A stretch of DNA of 34,779 nt from an uncultured Flavihumibacter sp. Its GTDB lineage: Bacteria > Bacteroidota > Bacteroidia > Chitinophagales > Chitinophagaceae. The notes beneath the pieces were generated by a model. That model was given only the letters and a program-made list of their open reading frames with translations, had not been told where the DNA came from and did no database searches. The DNA lies in assembly GCA_946482545.1 (NCBI GenBank), contig CAMLRX010000042.1:1-34779 (forward strand), read 5' to 3'. Shown here piece by piece: positions 25,601 to 33,451 of this stretch (position 1 is the first letter of the stretch; every line of letters begins with the position of its first letter). The position numbers and the translations under genes are program-made.

Positions 25601-26978
25601 CCACAGTAATGCGATGAACTATGGGTTTCTTCCGAATTCCCTTCAAACAGTATTCTCCGCAGACTATACTACTTCCGCGGGCATGAACAATTTCGCTTTC
25701 TCCAGCCCGTTCACCTGGAACGGTGTGGATAATATTCTCGTGGAAATATGTTATACCAATACCGCCGCTATTGGAGATGATGCCATTTACGTGGAGCAAT
25801 ACCCCGCTGTTCCAGGCGATTTCCCCACGGCGTTCGTTACAGCAGCCGCAGGACAGGCATGTAGTTTGAACGCGGCATTTTTAAATACTTTTCGCCCCTC
25901 TATCGAATTCACCCAAACATTAGGGCAAACGCCATTGGCGGGCACCTTGTCGCTTACCGCCACAGAATACCTTGGTCCGATGGGGGAAGCCTATTATTAC
26001 ACATCATCCGGGCAATTGCTCGCGAAGCTGAAGAACCTCGGCACCCACGATTATGGTTGTACGCAGATCATCGTTGACCGCGCCGGTACCGGAAGTACGG
26101 CATTCTGGAACAACAATACTTCAGATTACCTGGCAGATAAAACCATTCGTATCCTTCCCGCAAGTAATGATCCGGCGGGCAATGTGGAGATCACCGTTTA
26201 CTTCACGGAAGCTGAAAAGCAAGGTTGGGAACTGGCTACCGGGCAATTGTGGAGCAATATTTCCTTAGTTAAAACAAATGGTGCCATTTCAGCCATCACA
26301 CCTTCAAATCCCGGAGGACCGGGCGATGTTGAAGTGGTGGTGCCCACAAGAACCACACTGGGTACACATCATGCGCTCAGCTATGCATTCAGTACCGGCT
26401 TCTCCGGCATAGGCGCAGGCATTCCCGGCGCGGCACTTCCCGTTACCATTACGTCCTTTACCGGCGCCATCAAATATGGTTACAGTTGGCTTACCTGGAA
26501 AACCGCTTCGGAACAACACAACAAAGGATTCTTTATTGAGCGGTCGTACAATAACCAATCATTTTCAACCATCGGCTTTGTTCCCGGAAGCATGCTCAGC
26601 AACAATGTATTGCTGTATGAATTTAAAGATCCACAACCGGCCCGTGCGTTGAACTATTACAGGTTGCGCCAGCAGGATGCGGGCGGCGCGGAGCAATACA
26701 GTCAAACGATTTTACTGAGAAGCGAGCCGTTAAACACAAACTTCTCACTCATTGAAAATCCGGTAAAAAACAGGCTGGGACTGAATATCGGTAAGAACTT
26801 ATCTCAACCGGTGCACGTGAGGGTGGTGGACCTGGCCGGAAGGGTGGTGGAGCAGTGGCGTTTCCCGCAACTTTCCACACAACAATTGTGGCTGCCGCTG
26901 AAGCAATGGGGACACGGTTCTTATGTGGTGATCCTGGAATCGGGCAACGAAAGGCATTCGTTCAAAATGATCAGGTAA
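22662..26978 (+). CDS. Large T9SS-secreted protein with BNR/sortilin-type repeats
   Basis: A 1438-residue secreted protein. An N-terminal hydrophobic signal (5-25) is followed by a beta-propeller region (about 90-800) with repeated Asp-box/BNR motifs of the S-x-D-x-G-x-T-W type: WKTTNGGISW near 185, YQSTNNGTSF near 228, FRSDDNGDTW near 278, FKTTDGGTNW near 387, FMTTDGGASF near 438 and YISTNGGVSF near 523. A Calx-beta-like domain lies near 826-901, another beta domain near 905-1080, an FnIII-like segment near 1263-1360 (SWLTWKTASEQHNKGFFIER), and a type IX secretion sorting domain in the last 75 residues (SLIENPVKNRLGLNIG... GSYVVILESGNERHSFKMIR). Such proteins are exported and held at the surface. 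Ligand or substrate is unknown. Its stop is one base from that of the convergent AraC gene. Confidence 0.88.
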   Translation: MRKALPALSFFSLIVLAIALIPHITDPVKRKYRPLAKYDGMGKVFEQEYLMTRNPRTGEVPRQKLLEAARFRDEKLLRMGLERSVAGLAWEERGPDNIGGRTRAILFDLNDQPNGYKKVWAGGVAGGLWYTNDITATSPVWQHVNDLFENMAISSIVQDPSDPDIMYFGTGEGWTNFDAVRGLGIWKTTNGGISWSQLSSTNNSSFYWTQKLAVLPNGTLLAATKSGIYQSTNNGTSFTKVLGTGIAGATINDAADIEIAANGYVYASLGINSSRDGIFRSDDNGDTWERIYTAAVNEARIDLACAPSDPEYVYAAVASNSGGIYRKTMRTTNATDATPTWNALTMPVWCDAGSNRADIARGQAWYDLIGMVDPADKNSFYLGTVDMFKTTDGGTNWSQITQWANGCSSGAYVHADIHAFVARPGNNQQVLVGCDGGIFMTTDGGASFSSRNYGYNITQYYSTAVHPTDANYFLAGSQDNGSQQYTTTGTNRTREVSGGDGALCFIDQDDPNIQITSYVYNNYYISTNGGVSFSGRSLNNSGNFINAADYDNTANILYSANTNGTYLRWDNVATGNPVPDTTWVTVTGFGTARPTYIGVSPQTANRVYFGLPNGTVLYVDGANAGSAHAGTTIKTANASPVSSIAIDPANENHMLVTHSSYGVTSVFETTDALSGTPTWTAVEGDLPDMPVRYAMFDPRNSDWALLATELGIWSTDNLNGASTEWNPTNTGLANVRVDMLKYSSATRTLAAATHGRGLYTTSVPNAGGGATINFFQTALQHQETPASLNGCRNYKDYTVSLTINTAPVGAATTTILVNGASTATRYLDFNISTTGDFSVPSNTLVFADAATESKTCYIRIYDDKVVETSESIVLDLAVSGTTNATAGSSNQFTFTINENDVLPTAGTSLVYNTGSPTAQGSNLGPFIGSATRGRFQYIVYAAELRADGLTAGPLNNLGMYVFTKASTGAFGDFTIRLGHTHSNAMNYGFLPNSLQTVFSADYTTSAGMNNFAFSSPFTWNGVDNILVEICYTNTAAIGDDAIYVEQYPAVPGDFPTAFVTAAAGQACSLNAAFLNTFRPSIEFTQTLGQTPLAGTLSLTATEYLGPMGEAYYYTSSGQLLAKLKNLGTHDYGCTQIIVDRAGTGSTAFWNNNTSDYLADKTIRILPASNDPAGNVEITVYFTEAEKQGWELATGQLWSNISLVKTNGAISAITPSNPGGPGDVEVVVPTRTTLGTHHALSYAFSTGFSGIGAGIPGAALPVTITSFTGAIKYGYSWLTWKTASEQHNKGFFIERSYNNQSFSTIGFVPGSMLSNNVLLYEFKDPQPARALNYYRLRQQDAGGAEQYSQTILLRSEPLNTNFSLIENPVKNRLGLNIGKNLSQPVHVRVVDLAGRVVEQWRFPQLSTQQLWLPLKQWGHGSYVVILESGNERHSFKMIR

Positions 26979-26979
26979 A

Positions 26980-27876
26980 TCAGGCGCCGCCGTTCATCCG
27001 GAAAACTTCGGGCGCGGTGCCAATGTATTTTTTGAAGATGCGGGAAAAGTAATAGGGATCATCGTAACCGAGGTCCTTTGCTACCTCCTTGATCTTGCGC
27101 GTGGTGCCGAAAAGCAACTGGCAGGCACGTTGCATTTTCATGTGGATGAAGTATTCGATGGGCGCCATGCCGGTGCCTTTTCTGAACAGACTTGAAAAAT
27201 GGGGGACGGACAACCGGTGAAGGGCCGCCAGCTTTTCAACGGTGAGCATCTGATGCAACTGCTCCCGCATGTACAATACAGTATCGTTTACAATATCTTT
27301 TTTTGTAGTGGGTTGTGCGGTAAGGTGCTTGTCGTGAAACAGGAATGCAGCCAGGAAATGATACAAACAAAAGTTTGCGTTGCAGATATTTTCAGTGCTG
27401 TACCCCATTTCCAGGCCCTGGTACATTTCGTTCCACAGTTGAATCCCCTTGGTGTTGAAAGGAATGGGCAATGGCCCATCGCCTGCCGTGATGTTCATGG
27501 ACCGGTTGAATGCGTCCATATCATTGCCACTGAAATGCACCCAATAGATGCTCCAGGGATCGTGGGCATCGGCCCAATAACGGATATACTCTGTGGTGGC
27601 AGGGATAATAAAATACTCGTTCGGGCCCACTTCAAATTGCTGGTCATCAATAATGTAATGTCCTTTTCCCTGAATGCAATAGAAGAATATATTATCGGGA
27701 CATCCCTTCCTTCTTTCCCTGTAATGTCCATCAGCTTTAGGAAAATAGCCCAGGTGCGTAATATATAATTGTGCAAGCACTGCATTCTTTTCTGTGGTAT
27801 TTTTCAGCAATGCATCTGGTATTACCAGCATTTGCTCCCCTTCAAAGCCATCCCTTCTCTTAATGGATCTTGCCAT
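26980..27876 (-). CDS. AraC-family transcriptional regulator
   Basis: A 298-residue regulator. Residues about 30-170 form a cupin-like ligand-binding domain (NEYFIIPATTEYIRYWAD, WSIYWVHFSG), typical of sugar-responsive AraC proteins. Residues about 195-298 hold two helix-turn-helix motifs (VEKLAALHRLSVPHFSSLFR and IKEVAKDLGYDDPYYFSRIF) and the closing GTAPEVFR. It is divergent from a secreted alpha-L-fucosidase gene with 116 bases between the starts, so control of that gene is likely though not shown. A minus-strand TATCTTTA element lies 4 bases before its ATG. Confidence 0.92.
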   Translation of the reverse strand: MARSIKRRDGFEGEQMLVIPDALLKNTTEKNAVLAQLYITHLGYFPKADGHYRERRKGCPDNIFFYCIQGKGHYIIDDQQFEVGPNEYFIIPATTEYIRYWADAHDPWSIYWVHFSGNDMDAFNRSMNITAGDGPLPIPFNTKGIQLWNEMYQGLEMGYSTENICNANFCLYHFLAAFLFHDKHLTAQPTTKKDIVNDTVLYMREQLHQMLTVEKLAALHRLSVPHFSSLFRKGTGMAPIEYFIHMKMQRACQLLFGTTRKIKEVAKDLGYDDPYYFSRIFKKYIGTAPEVFRMNGGA

Positions 27877-27880
27877 GGAT

Positions 27881-27888
27881 TAAAGATA
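27881..27888 (-). promoter_or_regulatory. -7-like element (TATCTTTA) 4 bases before the AraC-family start
   Basis: The minus strand reads TATCTTTA, one base from TAnnTTTG, with 4 bases to the ATG at 27876: another near-leaderless layout. Confidence 0.35.
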
Positions 27889-27930
27889 GAAAGAACATTG
27901 AATTGTCCATCAAAATAAAACAATTCCCCA

Positions 27931-27961
27931 TTTACCACGCCTGCTGTTCCGGTTAATTTTG
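27931..27961 (+). promoter_or_regulatory. Promoter of the alpha-L-fucosidase gene (TTTA-N19-TAATTTTG)
   Basis: TAATTTTG (27954-27961) is an exact -7 match; TTTA (27931-27934) is 19 bases upstream in place of TTTG. The imperfect -33 box fits a promoter that needs an activator such as the divergent AraC protein. Confidence 0.5.
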
Positions 27962-27992
27962 GTGTATTCTCCTAAAGAATGAACCAATAGTT

Positions 27993-29390
27993 ATGCGTAT
28001 CAAAAACACCCTTCGCTTTTTTGTCCTGATGCTTTCCGCGGGAATCATTTACCAGCCTGCTGTTTCGGCCCAAACGCCACTCCGGAAGCTGCAACAGGAT
28101 TTCGTGAACCTCGGCTTCGGCATGTTCATCCATTATGGTATTCCTACTTACATGGACGATGACTGGGCCGATCCCGATGCTTCCCCGGCCATCTTCAATC
28201 CAAAAAAACTGGATGCTGAACAATGGGCCATCGCCGCGAAATCAGCCAATATGAGTTATGGCTGCCTTACCACCAAGCACCACAGCGGATTTCCGATCTG
28301 GGATACCAAAACCACTGCCTACAGTGTCATGAGCAGCCCGCTGAAACGTGATGTGGTGAAAGAATATGTGCAGGCATTCCGCAAACACGGACTGAAAGTG
28401 ATGCTGTATTATTCTATCCTGGATACGCACCATAAACTGCGCCCGAACCAGATCACCAAAGAACACATTAAGATGGTGAAAGACCAGATCACGGAACTGC
28501 TCACCAATTACGGAGAGATTACCGCATTGGTGATTGATGGATGGGATGCGCCCTGGTCCAGGATCTCTTATGACGATATTCCTTTTGAAGAAATCTATCA
28601 CCTCATCAAATCGCTGCAACCCAATTGCCTGGTGATGGACCTGAACGCCGCGAAATATCCATCTGAATTATTGTTCTATACGGACATCAAATCGTATGAA
28701 CAAGGGGCTGGACAGCACATTTCAAAAGAGAACAACAAATTGCCCGCGCTTTCCTGTCTGCCGCTGCAACGCAACTGGTTCTGGAAGGAGTCTTTTCCTA
28801 CTACGCCTGTAAAGTCTGCGGATGATATGGTGAACAAGAACGCCATTCCTTTCAACCAGGCCTATTGTAATTTTATATTGAATGTGGCCCCCAACAGGGA
28901 CGGCCTCTTCGATGAGAATGCCCTGGTTGCTTTGAAAGAAATCGGAAAGCTGTACAAGAAACCGGCATCCTTCCCTGTTCTTCCGGAATATGATGCGCCC
29001 GTGATTTCTACCAACCTCGCGAAGCACCGTCCGGCCAACTCCAGTTGGAGCAACGACTACGCCATCATGGATTTTGCCAACGATGATGATTTCGGTACCG
29101 CGTGGAATTCCAATCCTTCCGTTAAGAAGCCGTGGTATGAGGTGGAACTGAATGGTGCGCAGCCTTTTAACACCATCATGGTGATGGAAAGCAGGCCCAA
29201 CATCAAAAGCTACCGCATAGAATATTTTGTGGACGGCGCCTGGAAAAGCATCCCGGTAACACCTGTTGAAGGACGCATCAAAGTGCACCGTTTCAACCAG
29301 GTATGGGGCGAAAAAGTGCGTATCCTGATCGATGGCTTTGGCAGGTCGCCTTCCATCAACGAATTCGGGGTGTACAACGAACGCCGTTAA
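27993..29390 (+). CDS. Secreted GH29-type alpha-L-fucosidase with discoidin-like domain
   Basis: A 465-residue exported glycosidase. A signal peptide (1-26, VSA|Q) is followed by a GH29-type barrel (about 30-325): FGMFIHYGIPTY, the CLTTKHHSGFPIWDT substrate-pocket segment, and LVIDGWDAPWS with Asp182 as the likely nucleophile. Residues about 340-462 form an F5/8 type C (discoidin-like) carbohydrate-binding domain (HRPANSSWSNDY, YRIEYFVDGAWKSI, SPSINEFGVYNE). It should release terminal L-fucose from glycans in the periplasm or outside. The acid/base residue is not assigned. It has its own promoter and a divergent AraC regulator. Its stop directly abuts that of the convergent MFS gene. Confidence 0.88.
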   Translation: MRIKNTLRFFVLMLSAGIIYQPAVSAQTPLRKLQQDFVNLGFGMFIHYGIPTYMDDDWADPDASPAIFNPKKLDAEQWAIAAKSANMSYGCLTTKHHSGFPIWDTKTTAYSVMSSPLKRDVVKEYVQAFRKHGLKVMLYYSILDTHHKLRPNQITKEHIKMVKDQITELLTNYGEITALVIDGWDAPWSRISYDDIPFEEIYHLIKSLQPNCLVMDLNAAKYPSELLFYTDIKSYEQGAGQHISKENNKLPALSCLPLQRNWFWKESFPTTPVKSADDMVNKNAIPFNQAYCNFILNVAPNRDGLFDENALVALKEIGKLYKKPASFPVLPEYDAPVISTNLAKHRPANSSWSNDYAIMDFANDDDFGTAWNSNPSVKKPWYEVELNGAQPFNTIMVMESRPNIKSYRIEYFVDGAWKSIPVTPVEGRIKVHRFNQVWGEKVRILIDGFGRSPSINEFGVYNERR

Positions 29391-30587
29391 TCACCACTTC
29401 CGCATCACCAGCCAGAAACCGGCCGCCAGCGCTATGGACGCGACACCCGTTGTGATCCATAGCGTTTCGTAGCCCGCTTCTGCCGCCATTCCCGTTGACA
29501 GCAGGGGAGAAGCAATGTGCGCAATAGAAAAAGCCATCGCGTTCAATCCCATGTAGGCACCCTGTTTTCGCGGCGTGGCGCGTTGCATAGTAACCGTGCT
29601 CATGAACGGCATCGCCAGTATTTCCGATACGCTCAACAGGAACATGCCGAAATACAGCGCCCATAAACCCGGCACCAGCAACATAAAAAAGGAGAAGGCG
29701 CACAACAGTGTGCCATAAACGATTACCCGCATGGTACTGATGCTTTTTTCGGCCACATGCACCAGGATCATTTCCAGCAGAAATACCACCATTCCATTGA
29801 AAGCCAGTAAAAGCCCGATTTCCTGCTCGGTAAGCCCATGCGATTCCCTGTAGAAAACGGGCATGGTGTTCAGTATTTGAAAAAAGATGATCGCATACAC
29901 ACTGCACAACAGGCTGAAAAGCAGGAATGGCCCATCTTTCCAGGGTGATTTTCCCGGATCAGTGGATTGCTCTTCCTTTTTTACGGTTCTTTCTTTCGAC
30001 TTCAGGGCGCGGAAATAAAAAAAGAAAACGATGCCGGCCGCACCCGCAGTGATGGCATTCCCATAGAACAGCCAGTTATAGGAAATGGAAGCCAGGAACC
30101 CGCCAACAGCGGGGCCAATCGAAAAGCCAAGGTTGATGGCCATCCTGTTCAGGGAGAAGGCCCGGGTTATGTTCTCCGGTTTGGCGTAAGAAACCAGTGA
30201 TACTGAGTTGGCCGGACGAAATGTTTCTGTAACAACACTCAGTACAAACACGCCAATGGCCAGTGTTTCCGGGGTTTGAAGTTGTGGCAGCAGGCAAAAT
30301 ACGGGCACGGAAAGGAAAAGACTGCTCACCTGCACAATGAAGTTCCCGATCCTGTCGGTAAGCCATCCGCCCAGCAATGAACCGAGCACAGCGCCTAATC
30401 CGAAACAACTGAGCACCGTTCCGGTTGCTTTCAAACTGAAATGCAGGTGCTGCGTCATGTAGATCCCGAGAAACGGAATAACCATGGCGCCGCTCCGGTT
30501 GATGAGCATGATAAGCGCCAGCATCCAGGAAGGGCGGGAGAGCCCCCGGTAGGAATCAAGGTAGAGCTGAAAGAATTGTTTGAACAC
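29391..30587 (-). CDS. MFS transporter
   Basis: A 398-residue inner-membrane protein with about 12 hydrophobic helices and a polar central loop (about 190-215, SKERTVKKEEQSTDPGKS). The family motif A between helices 2 and 3 is GGWLTDRIG (73-81). It resembles the drug/small-molecule efflux group of the major facilitator superfamily; it does not look like the fucose permease FucP. Substrate is unknown. It lies downstream of pgi on the same strand, but a hairpin at 30594-30660 stands between, so independent expression is probable. The stop is adjacent to the fucosidase stop with no spacer. Confidence 0.87.
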   Translation of the reverse strand: MFKQFFQLYLDSYRGLSRPSWMLALIMLINRSGAMVIPFLGIYMTQHLHFSLKATGTVLSCFGLGAVLGSLLGGWLTDRIGNFIVQVSSLFLSVPVFCLLPQLQTPETLAIGVFVLSVVTETFRPANSVSLVSYAKPENITRAFSLNRMAINLGFSIGPAVGGFLASISYNWLFYGNAITAGAAGIVFFFYFRALKSKERTVKKEEQSTDPGKSPWKDGPFLLFSLLCSVYAIIFFQILNTMPVFYRESHGLTEQEIGLLLAFNGMVVFLLEMILVHVAEKSISTMRVIVYGTLLCAFSFFMLLVPGLWALYFGMFLLSVSEILAMPFMSTVTMQRATPRKQGAYMGLNAMAFSIAHIASPLLSTGMAAEAGYETLWITTGVASIALAAGFWLVMRKW

Positions 30588-30593
30588 GAAACC

Positions 30594-30660
30594 GGTTTTA
30601 GATTCCAGGTTCCAAGTTTTAGGTTAGGTTTTCCTCATCTAAAACTTGAAACCTAAAACC
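30594..30660 (-). terminator. Two-part hairpin between pgi and the MFS gene
   Basis: GGTTCCAAGTTTTAG (30608-30622) pairs with CTAAAACTTGAAACC (30639-30653) with one mismatch around a 16-base loop. An outer stem GGTTTTAG (30594-30601) pairs with CTAAAACC (30653-30660); the single base 30653 is claimed by both stems, so one pair must be given up. It begins right before the MFS start and ends 8 bases from the pgi stop. The words GGTTTTAG/GGTTTCAAGTTTTAG differ from those of the hairpins at 8062 and 10573. Role as pgi terminator is inferred. Confidence 0.55.
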
Positions 30661-30667
30661 CGTCACC

Positions 30668-32320
30668 TTATTTTTTCATTTGTTTGAACGCGTTGATGAG
30701 TCCGTTCGTTGATGCGTCGTGCCCCGAAACCGCTGCATCGTCCAGCAATTCGGGGAGTATCTTATTGGCGAGTTGTTTGCCAAGTTCCACACCCCACTGG
30801 TCGAAGCTGTAGATGTTCCAGATCACGCCCTGGACGAATATTTTGTGTTCATAATAGGCGATCAGTTGCCCAAGTGTGAACGGCGTGATCTTTTTGACCA
30901 GGAAAGAATTCGTTGGTCGGTTGCCTTCGAACACTTTAAAGGGGAGCAGCTTCGCGATGGCATCATCAGAAAGTCCGGCTTTCACGAGTTCGGCCCTGGC
31001 TTCTTCCGGCGTTTTCCCGTTCATCAGCGCTTCGGTTTGCGCGAAGAAATTCGACAGTAATTTCGGGTGATGGTCGCTGATAGGGTTATGGCTGATGGCC
31101 GGAGCAATGAAGTCACATGGTATCAGCAGCGTGCCCTGGTGGATCAGTTGGTAGAAAGCGTGTTGCCCGTTGGTGCCGGGTTCTCCCCAGATCACCGGGC
31201 CGGTTGCATAAGTTACGGCATTACCGTTCCTGTCTACGTATTTGCCGTTGCTTTCCATGTTCCCCTGCTGGAAATAAGCGGAGAAGCGGTGCATATATTG
31301 GTCGTAGGGAAGAATGGCCTCCGTTTGACTGCCAAAGAAGTTCGTGTACCACAAACCCACCAGCGCCATGATAACTGGAATATTTTTTTCGAACGGTGTT
31401 CCCCTGAAATGTTTGTCGGTAGCTTCTGCACCTTTCAGCAGTTCCTCAAAATGTTCATAGCCGATGGTGAGGGCGATGGATAGGCCAATAGCGCTCCAGA
31501 GGGAGTAGCGTCCGCCCACCCAATCCCAGAACTCGAACATATTCGCGGTATCGATACCAAAGGCGGCCACGGCTTTGCCATTGGTACTCAGCGCCGCGAA
31601 GTGCTTCGCGATAGCCGATTCATCTTTTGCGGCGGCGAGCAGCCATTCCCTTGCCGTATTGGCGTTGGTCATGGTTTCCTGGGTGGTGAAAGTCTTGGAA
31701 GCCACCAGGAACAAGGTTTCTTCCGGTGTTACTTTTTTCAGTGTCTCTGCGATGTGTGTGCCATCTACATTGGAGACGAAGTAACTTTCGATACCGTCCA
31801 CTTTATAGGGGCGCAACGCTTCGGTTACCATCAACGGACCGAGGTCACTTCCCCCGATGCCTATGTTTACAATGTATCTGATTTTCTTCCCTGAAAAGCC
31901 TTTCCATTCGCCGGAATGAATTTTAGCGCAGAAAGCTTTCATTTGCCCCAGCACTTTTTGCACGGCGGGCATCACATCTTCACCTTCCACCATGACCGGC
32001 TTACCGGAAAAATTACGCAACGCGGTGTGTAATACAGCCCTTCCTTCCGTAACGTTGATATTATCGCCCCCGAACATGGCTGTGATCGCTTCCTTCACTC
32101 CGGTTTCTTCTGCCAGTTGCAGCAGGAGGGAAAGCGTTTCGTTGTTGATGCGGTTTTTGGAATAATCGAACAGGATATCCCCATCAGTAAGGTGGTATTG
32201 CCCGAACCGGCCTTCATCTTCCTTAAAAAGATCACGGAGATGAGTATCCTTTATCGCCTTGAAATGAGCGCCCAAAGCGGCCCATGCCTTTGTTTGGGTG
32301 GGGTTGGTAGATGGTAGCAT
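30668..32320 (-). CDS. pgi: Glucose-6-phosphate isomerase
   Basis: Pgi interconverts glucose 6-phosphate and fructose 6-phosphate. The 550-residue protein is of the long bacterial/eukaryotic type. Visible signatures: [33 protein letters not shown], the catalytic region with [12 protein letters not shown] and [16 protein letters not shown], and [20 protein letters not shown] near the end. The start ATG at 32318-32320 follows a minus-strand TACATTTG element; the frame extending to 32359 starts upstream of that element and is rejected. Single gene. Confidence 0.97.
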   Translation of the reverse strand: MLPSTNPTQTKAWAALGAHFKAIKDTHLRDLFKEDEGRFGQYHLTDGDILFDYSKNRINNETLSLLLQLAEETGVKEAITAMFGGDNINVTEGRAVLHTALRNFSGKPVMVEGEDVMPAVQKVLGQMKAFCAKIHSGEWKGFSGKKIRYIVNIGIGGSDLGPLMVTEALRPYKVDGIESYFVSNVDGTHIAETLKKVTPEETLFLVASKTFTTQETMTNANTAREWLLAAAKDESAIAKHFAALSTNGKAVAAFGIDTANMFEFWDWVGGRYSLWSAIGLSIALTIGYEHFEELLKGAEATDKHFRGTPFEKNIPVIMALVGLWYTNFFGSQTEAILPYDQYMHRFSAYFQQGNMESNGKYVDRNGNAVTYATGPVIWGEPGTNGQHAFYQLIHQGTLLIPCDFIAPAISHNPISDHHPKLLSNFFAQTEALMNGKTPEEARAELVKAGLSDDAIAKLLPFKVFEGNRPTNSFLVKKITPFTLGQLIAYYEHKIFVQGVIWNIYSFDQWGVELGKQLANKILPELLDDAAVSGHDASTNGLINAFKQMKK

Positions 32321-32337
32321 GTAATGTTTTGTTTGCT

Positions 32338-32345
32338 CAAATGTA
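32338..32345 (-). promoter_or_regulatory. pgi: -7 promoter element (TACATTTG) for pgi
   Basis: Exact TAnnTTTG match on the minus strand, 17 bases before the pgi ATG at 32320. It settles the pgi start. Confidence 0.48.
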
Positions 32346-32543
32346 CGAACTGAGGGCAATAAATCCTTGCCGGAAAAAGATGTTCGTTCAGGTGATTACC
32401 GGATATATACCCATAAATGGGCATTGTTTGGTTGGAAGTAGCGGGGTATTTTCGTGGCCTTCAAAGCACGATATTACCATTAAACATACAGATGCCTAGA
32501 TGCGGTTGGCGGTTTTCGGACCGCTTTCCTTTTTTTCGCGCAA

Positions 32544-32568
32544 GCACTTACTGCTGTGCAGTAAGTGC
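32544..32568. repeat. Perfect 11-bp hairpin
   Basis: GCACTTACTGC (32544-32554) pairs exactly with GCAGTAAGTGC (32558-32568) around a TGT loop. It lies just before the direct repeats and may be part of the same dispersed element. Confidence 0.7.
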
Positions 32569-32569
32569 C

Positions 32570-32686
32570 GCAAGGGGTGACTGCTTCATTCTTCGCAGGA
32601 CGCAAGGAGTTGTTGAGGTGCGGCTCGCTGAGAGGGATTTTTATTGCTCGCAAAGGCGCACTGCTTCGTTCCTCGCAGGCGCAACG
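32570..32686 (-). repeat. Two diverged copies of a GCGAGGAACGAAGCA-type intergenic repeat
   Basis: CTGCTTCATTCTTCGCAGGA (from 32581) and CTGCTTCGTTCCTCGCAGGC (from 32661) are direct repeats 80 bases apart, both preceded by CGCAA-rich sequence and followed by CGCAA. On the minus strand copy 2 reads TGCGAGGAACGAAGCAGTGC, like the GCGAGGAACGAAGCAAT repeats scattered between genes in many bacteria. Copy number elsewhere in this genome cannot be seen here. Confidence 0.55.
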
Positions 32687-32775
32687 TGGCTGTTGTATTG
32701 GGAGTTGTTCTTTTTTTTCAACAGATTTTTTCTCCGGAGAAGTAAAGCTCCGGTAGGGTTTGATGGGACCCTTGT

Positions 32776-33408
32776 TTATCTTCCGAGGCGAGGGGACATC
32801 AGGTTTTCCAGTAAAGGCTCCATTAATCCCGGACGGAAAGCAAGTATGAGCAATATCGTAAATACCAGTCCGTATACGGCGCCCCAAAGGTGTGCATCGT
32901 GGTTGATGTTGTCCTGTCCTCTTTTCGACATGTATGCGCTGATGCCGATGAACAGGACCACATACAGAATATACGGCAACTTAATGATGCCGAATATGGC
33001 TACAGTACTCCAGGGGGTGAAAAGTGCGGCTGCGGTAACAACCGCGGAAACTGCACCTGAAGCACCAAGACTCCTGTAATAATAATTATCGCGGTGCTTA
33101 AAGAACGTGGGCAACAGCGATACCACCAATGCGGAAACGTACAAAAGAATATAAGCCGTTTTACCCATCAGATCATACGCACCGTAGTAATACTCCACGG
33201 CCTGCCCAAAAAAATACAACGAAAGCATATTAAAAATCAGGTGTGCCCAATCCGCATGTATAAATCCACACGTAATAAAGCGGTACCACTGCTTACGTTG
33301 CGTGATGGCGGGAGGGTAAAAGATCAGGTCATCGATCACTTTGGCATTGCTGAAAGCAGATACAGAGATAATCGCTGTTAAGATGATGATTACTATAGTG
33401 ATGGTCAT
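32776..33408 (-). CDS. Rhomboid family intramembrane serine protease
   Basis: A 210-residue membrane protein with about six helices. Rhomboids cut substrates within the membrane using a Ser-His dyad. The marks are present: HADWAHLIFNM (51-61) with the conserved His/Asn oxyanion region, the nucleophile Ser117 in LGASGAVS, and His173 in NHDAHLWGAVYG. This is the compact bacterial form without extra domains. A minus-strand TATATTTG element 19 bases before the ATG suggests its own promoter, although rlmH ends only 43 bases upstream on the same strand. Natural substrates are unknown. Confidence 0.92.
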   Translation of the reverse strand: MTITIVIIILTAIISVSAFSNAKVIDDLIFYPPAITQRKQWYRFITCGFIHADWAHLIFNMLSLYFFGQAVEYYYGAYDLMGKTAYILLYVSALVVSLLPTFFKHRDNYYYRSLGASGAVSAVVTAAALFTPWSTVAIFGIIKLPYILYVVLFIGISAYMSKRGQDNINHDAHLWGAVYGLVFTILLILAFRPGLMEPLLENLMSPRLGR

Positions 33409-33427
33409 GAAAATATGTTGAGGAGTT

Positions 33428-33435
33428 CAAATATA
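33428..33435 (-). promoter_or_regulatory. -7 promoter element (TATATTTG) for the rhomboid gene
   Basis: Exact TAnnTTTG match on the minus strand between the rlmH stop and the rhomboid ATG (33408). No strong -33 box. Confidence 0.48.
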
Positions 33436-33451
33436 GAAGATTTTGCCGCAA

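Larger units (their letters stand above)
32321..32775. other. 455-base intergenic region with hairpins and repeats, no credible gene
   Basis: This is the longest gap in the window, between the pgi start and the rhomboid stop. Apart from the pgi promoter it holds a plus-strand promoter-like TATTTTCG near 32447-32454, a terminator-like hairpin (GCGGT/ACCGC, from about 32507) followed by a T-rich stretch, a perfect hairpin at 32544-32568, a direct repeat pair at 32581 and 32661, and a CCGGAG/CTCCGG hairpin (32734-32753) near the rhomboid end. Open frames crossing it (for example 32480-32887 minus) are low-complexity translations of these repeats. Confidence 0.6.

Noticed and set aside
32480..32887. 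Minus-strand open frame (135 codons) across the pgi-rhomboid gap
   Set aside because: Its translation is low-complexity, derived from the hairpin and GCGAGGAACGAAGCA-like repeats, and it overlaps the rhomboid 3' end.
32417..33079. Plus-strand open frame (220 codons) in the same gap
   Set aside because: Mostly antisense to the rhomboid gene and through repeats; no domain seen.
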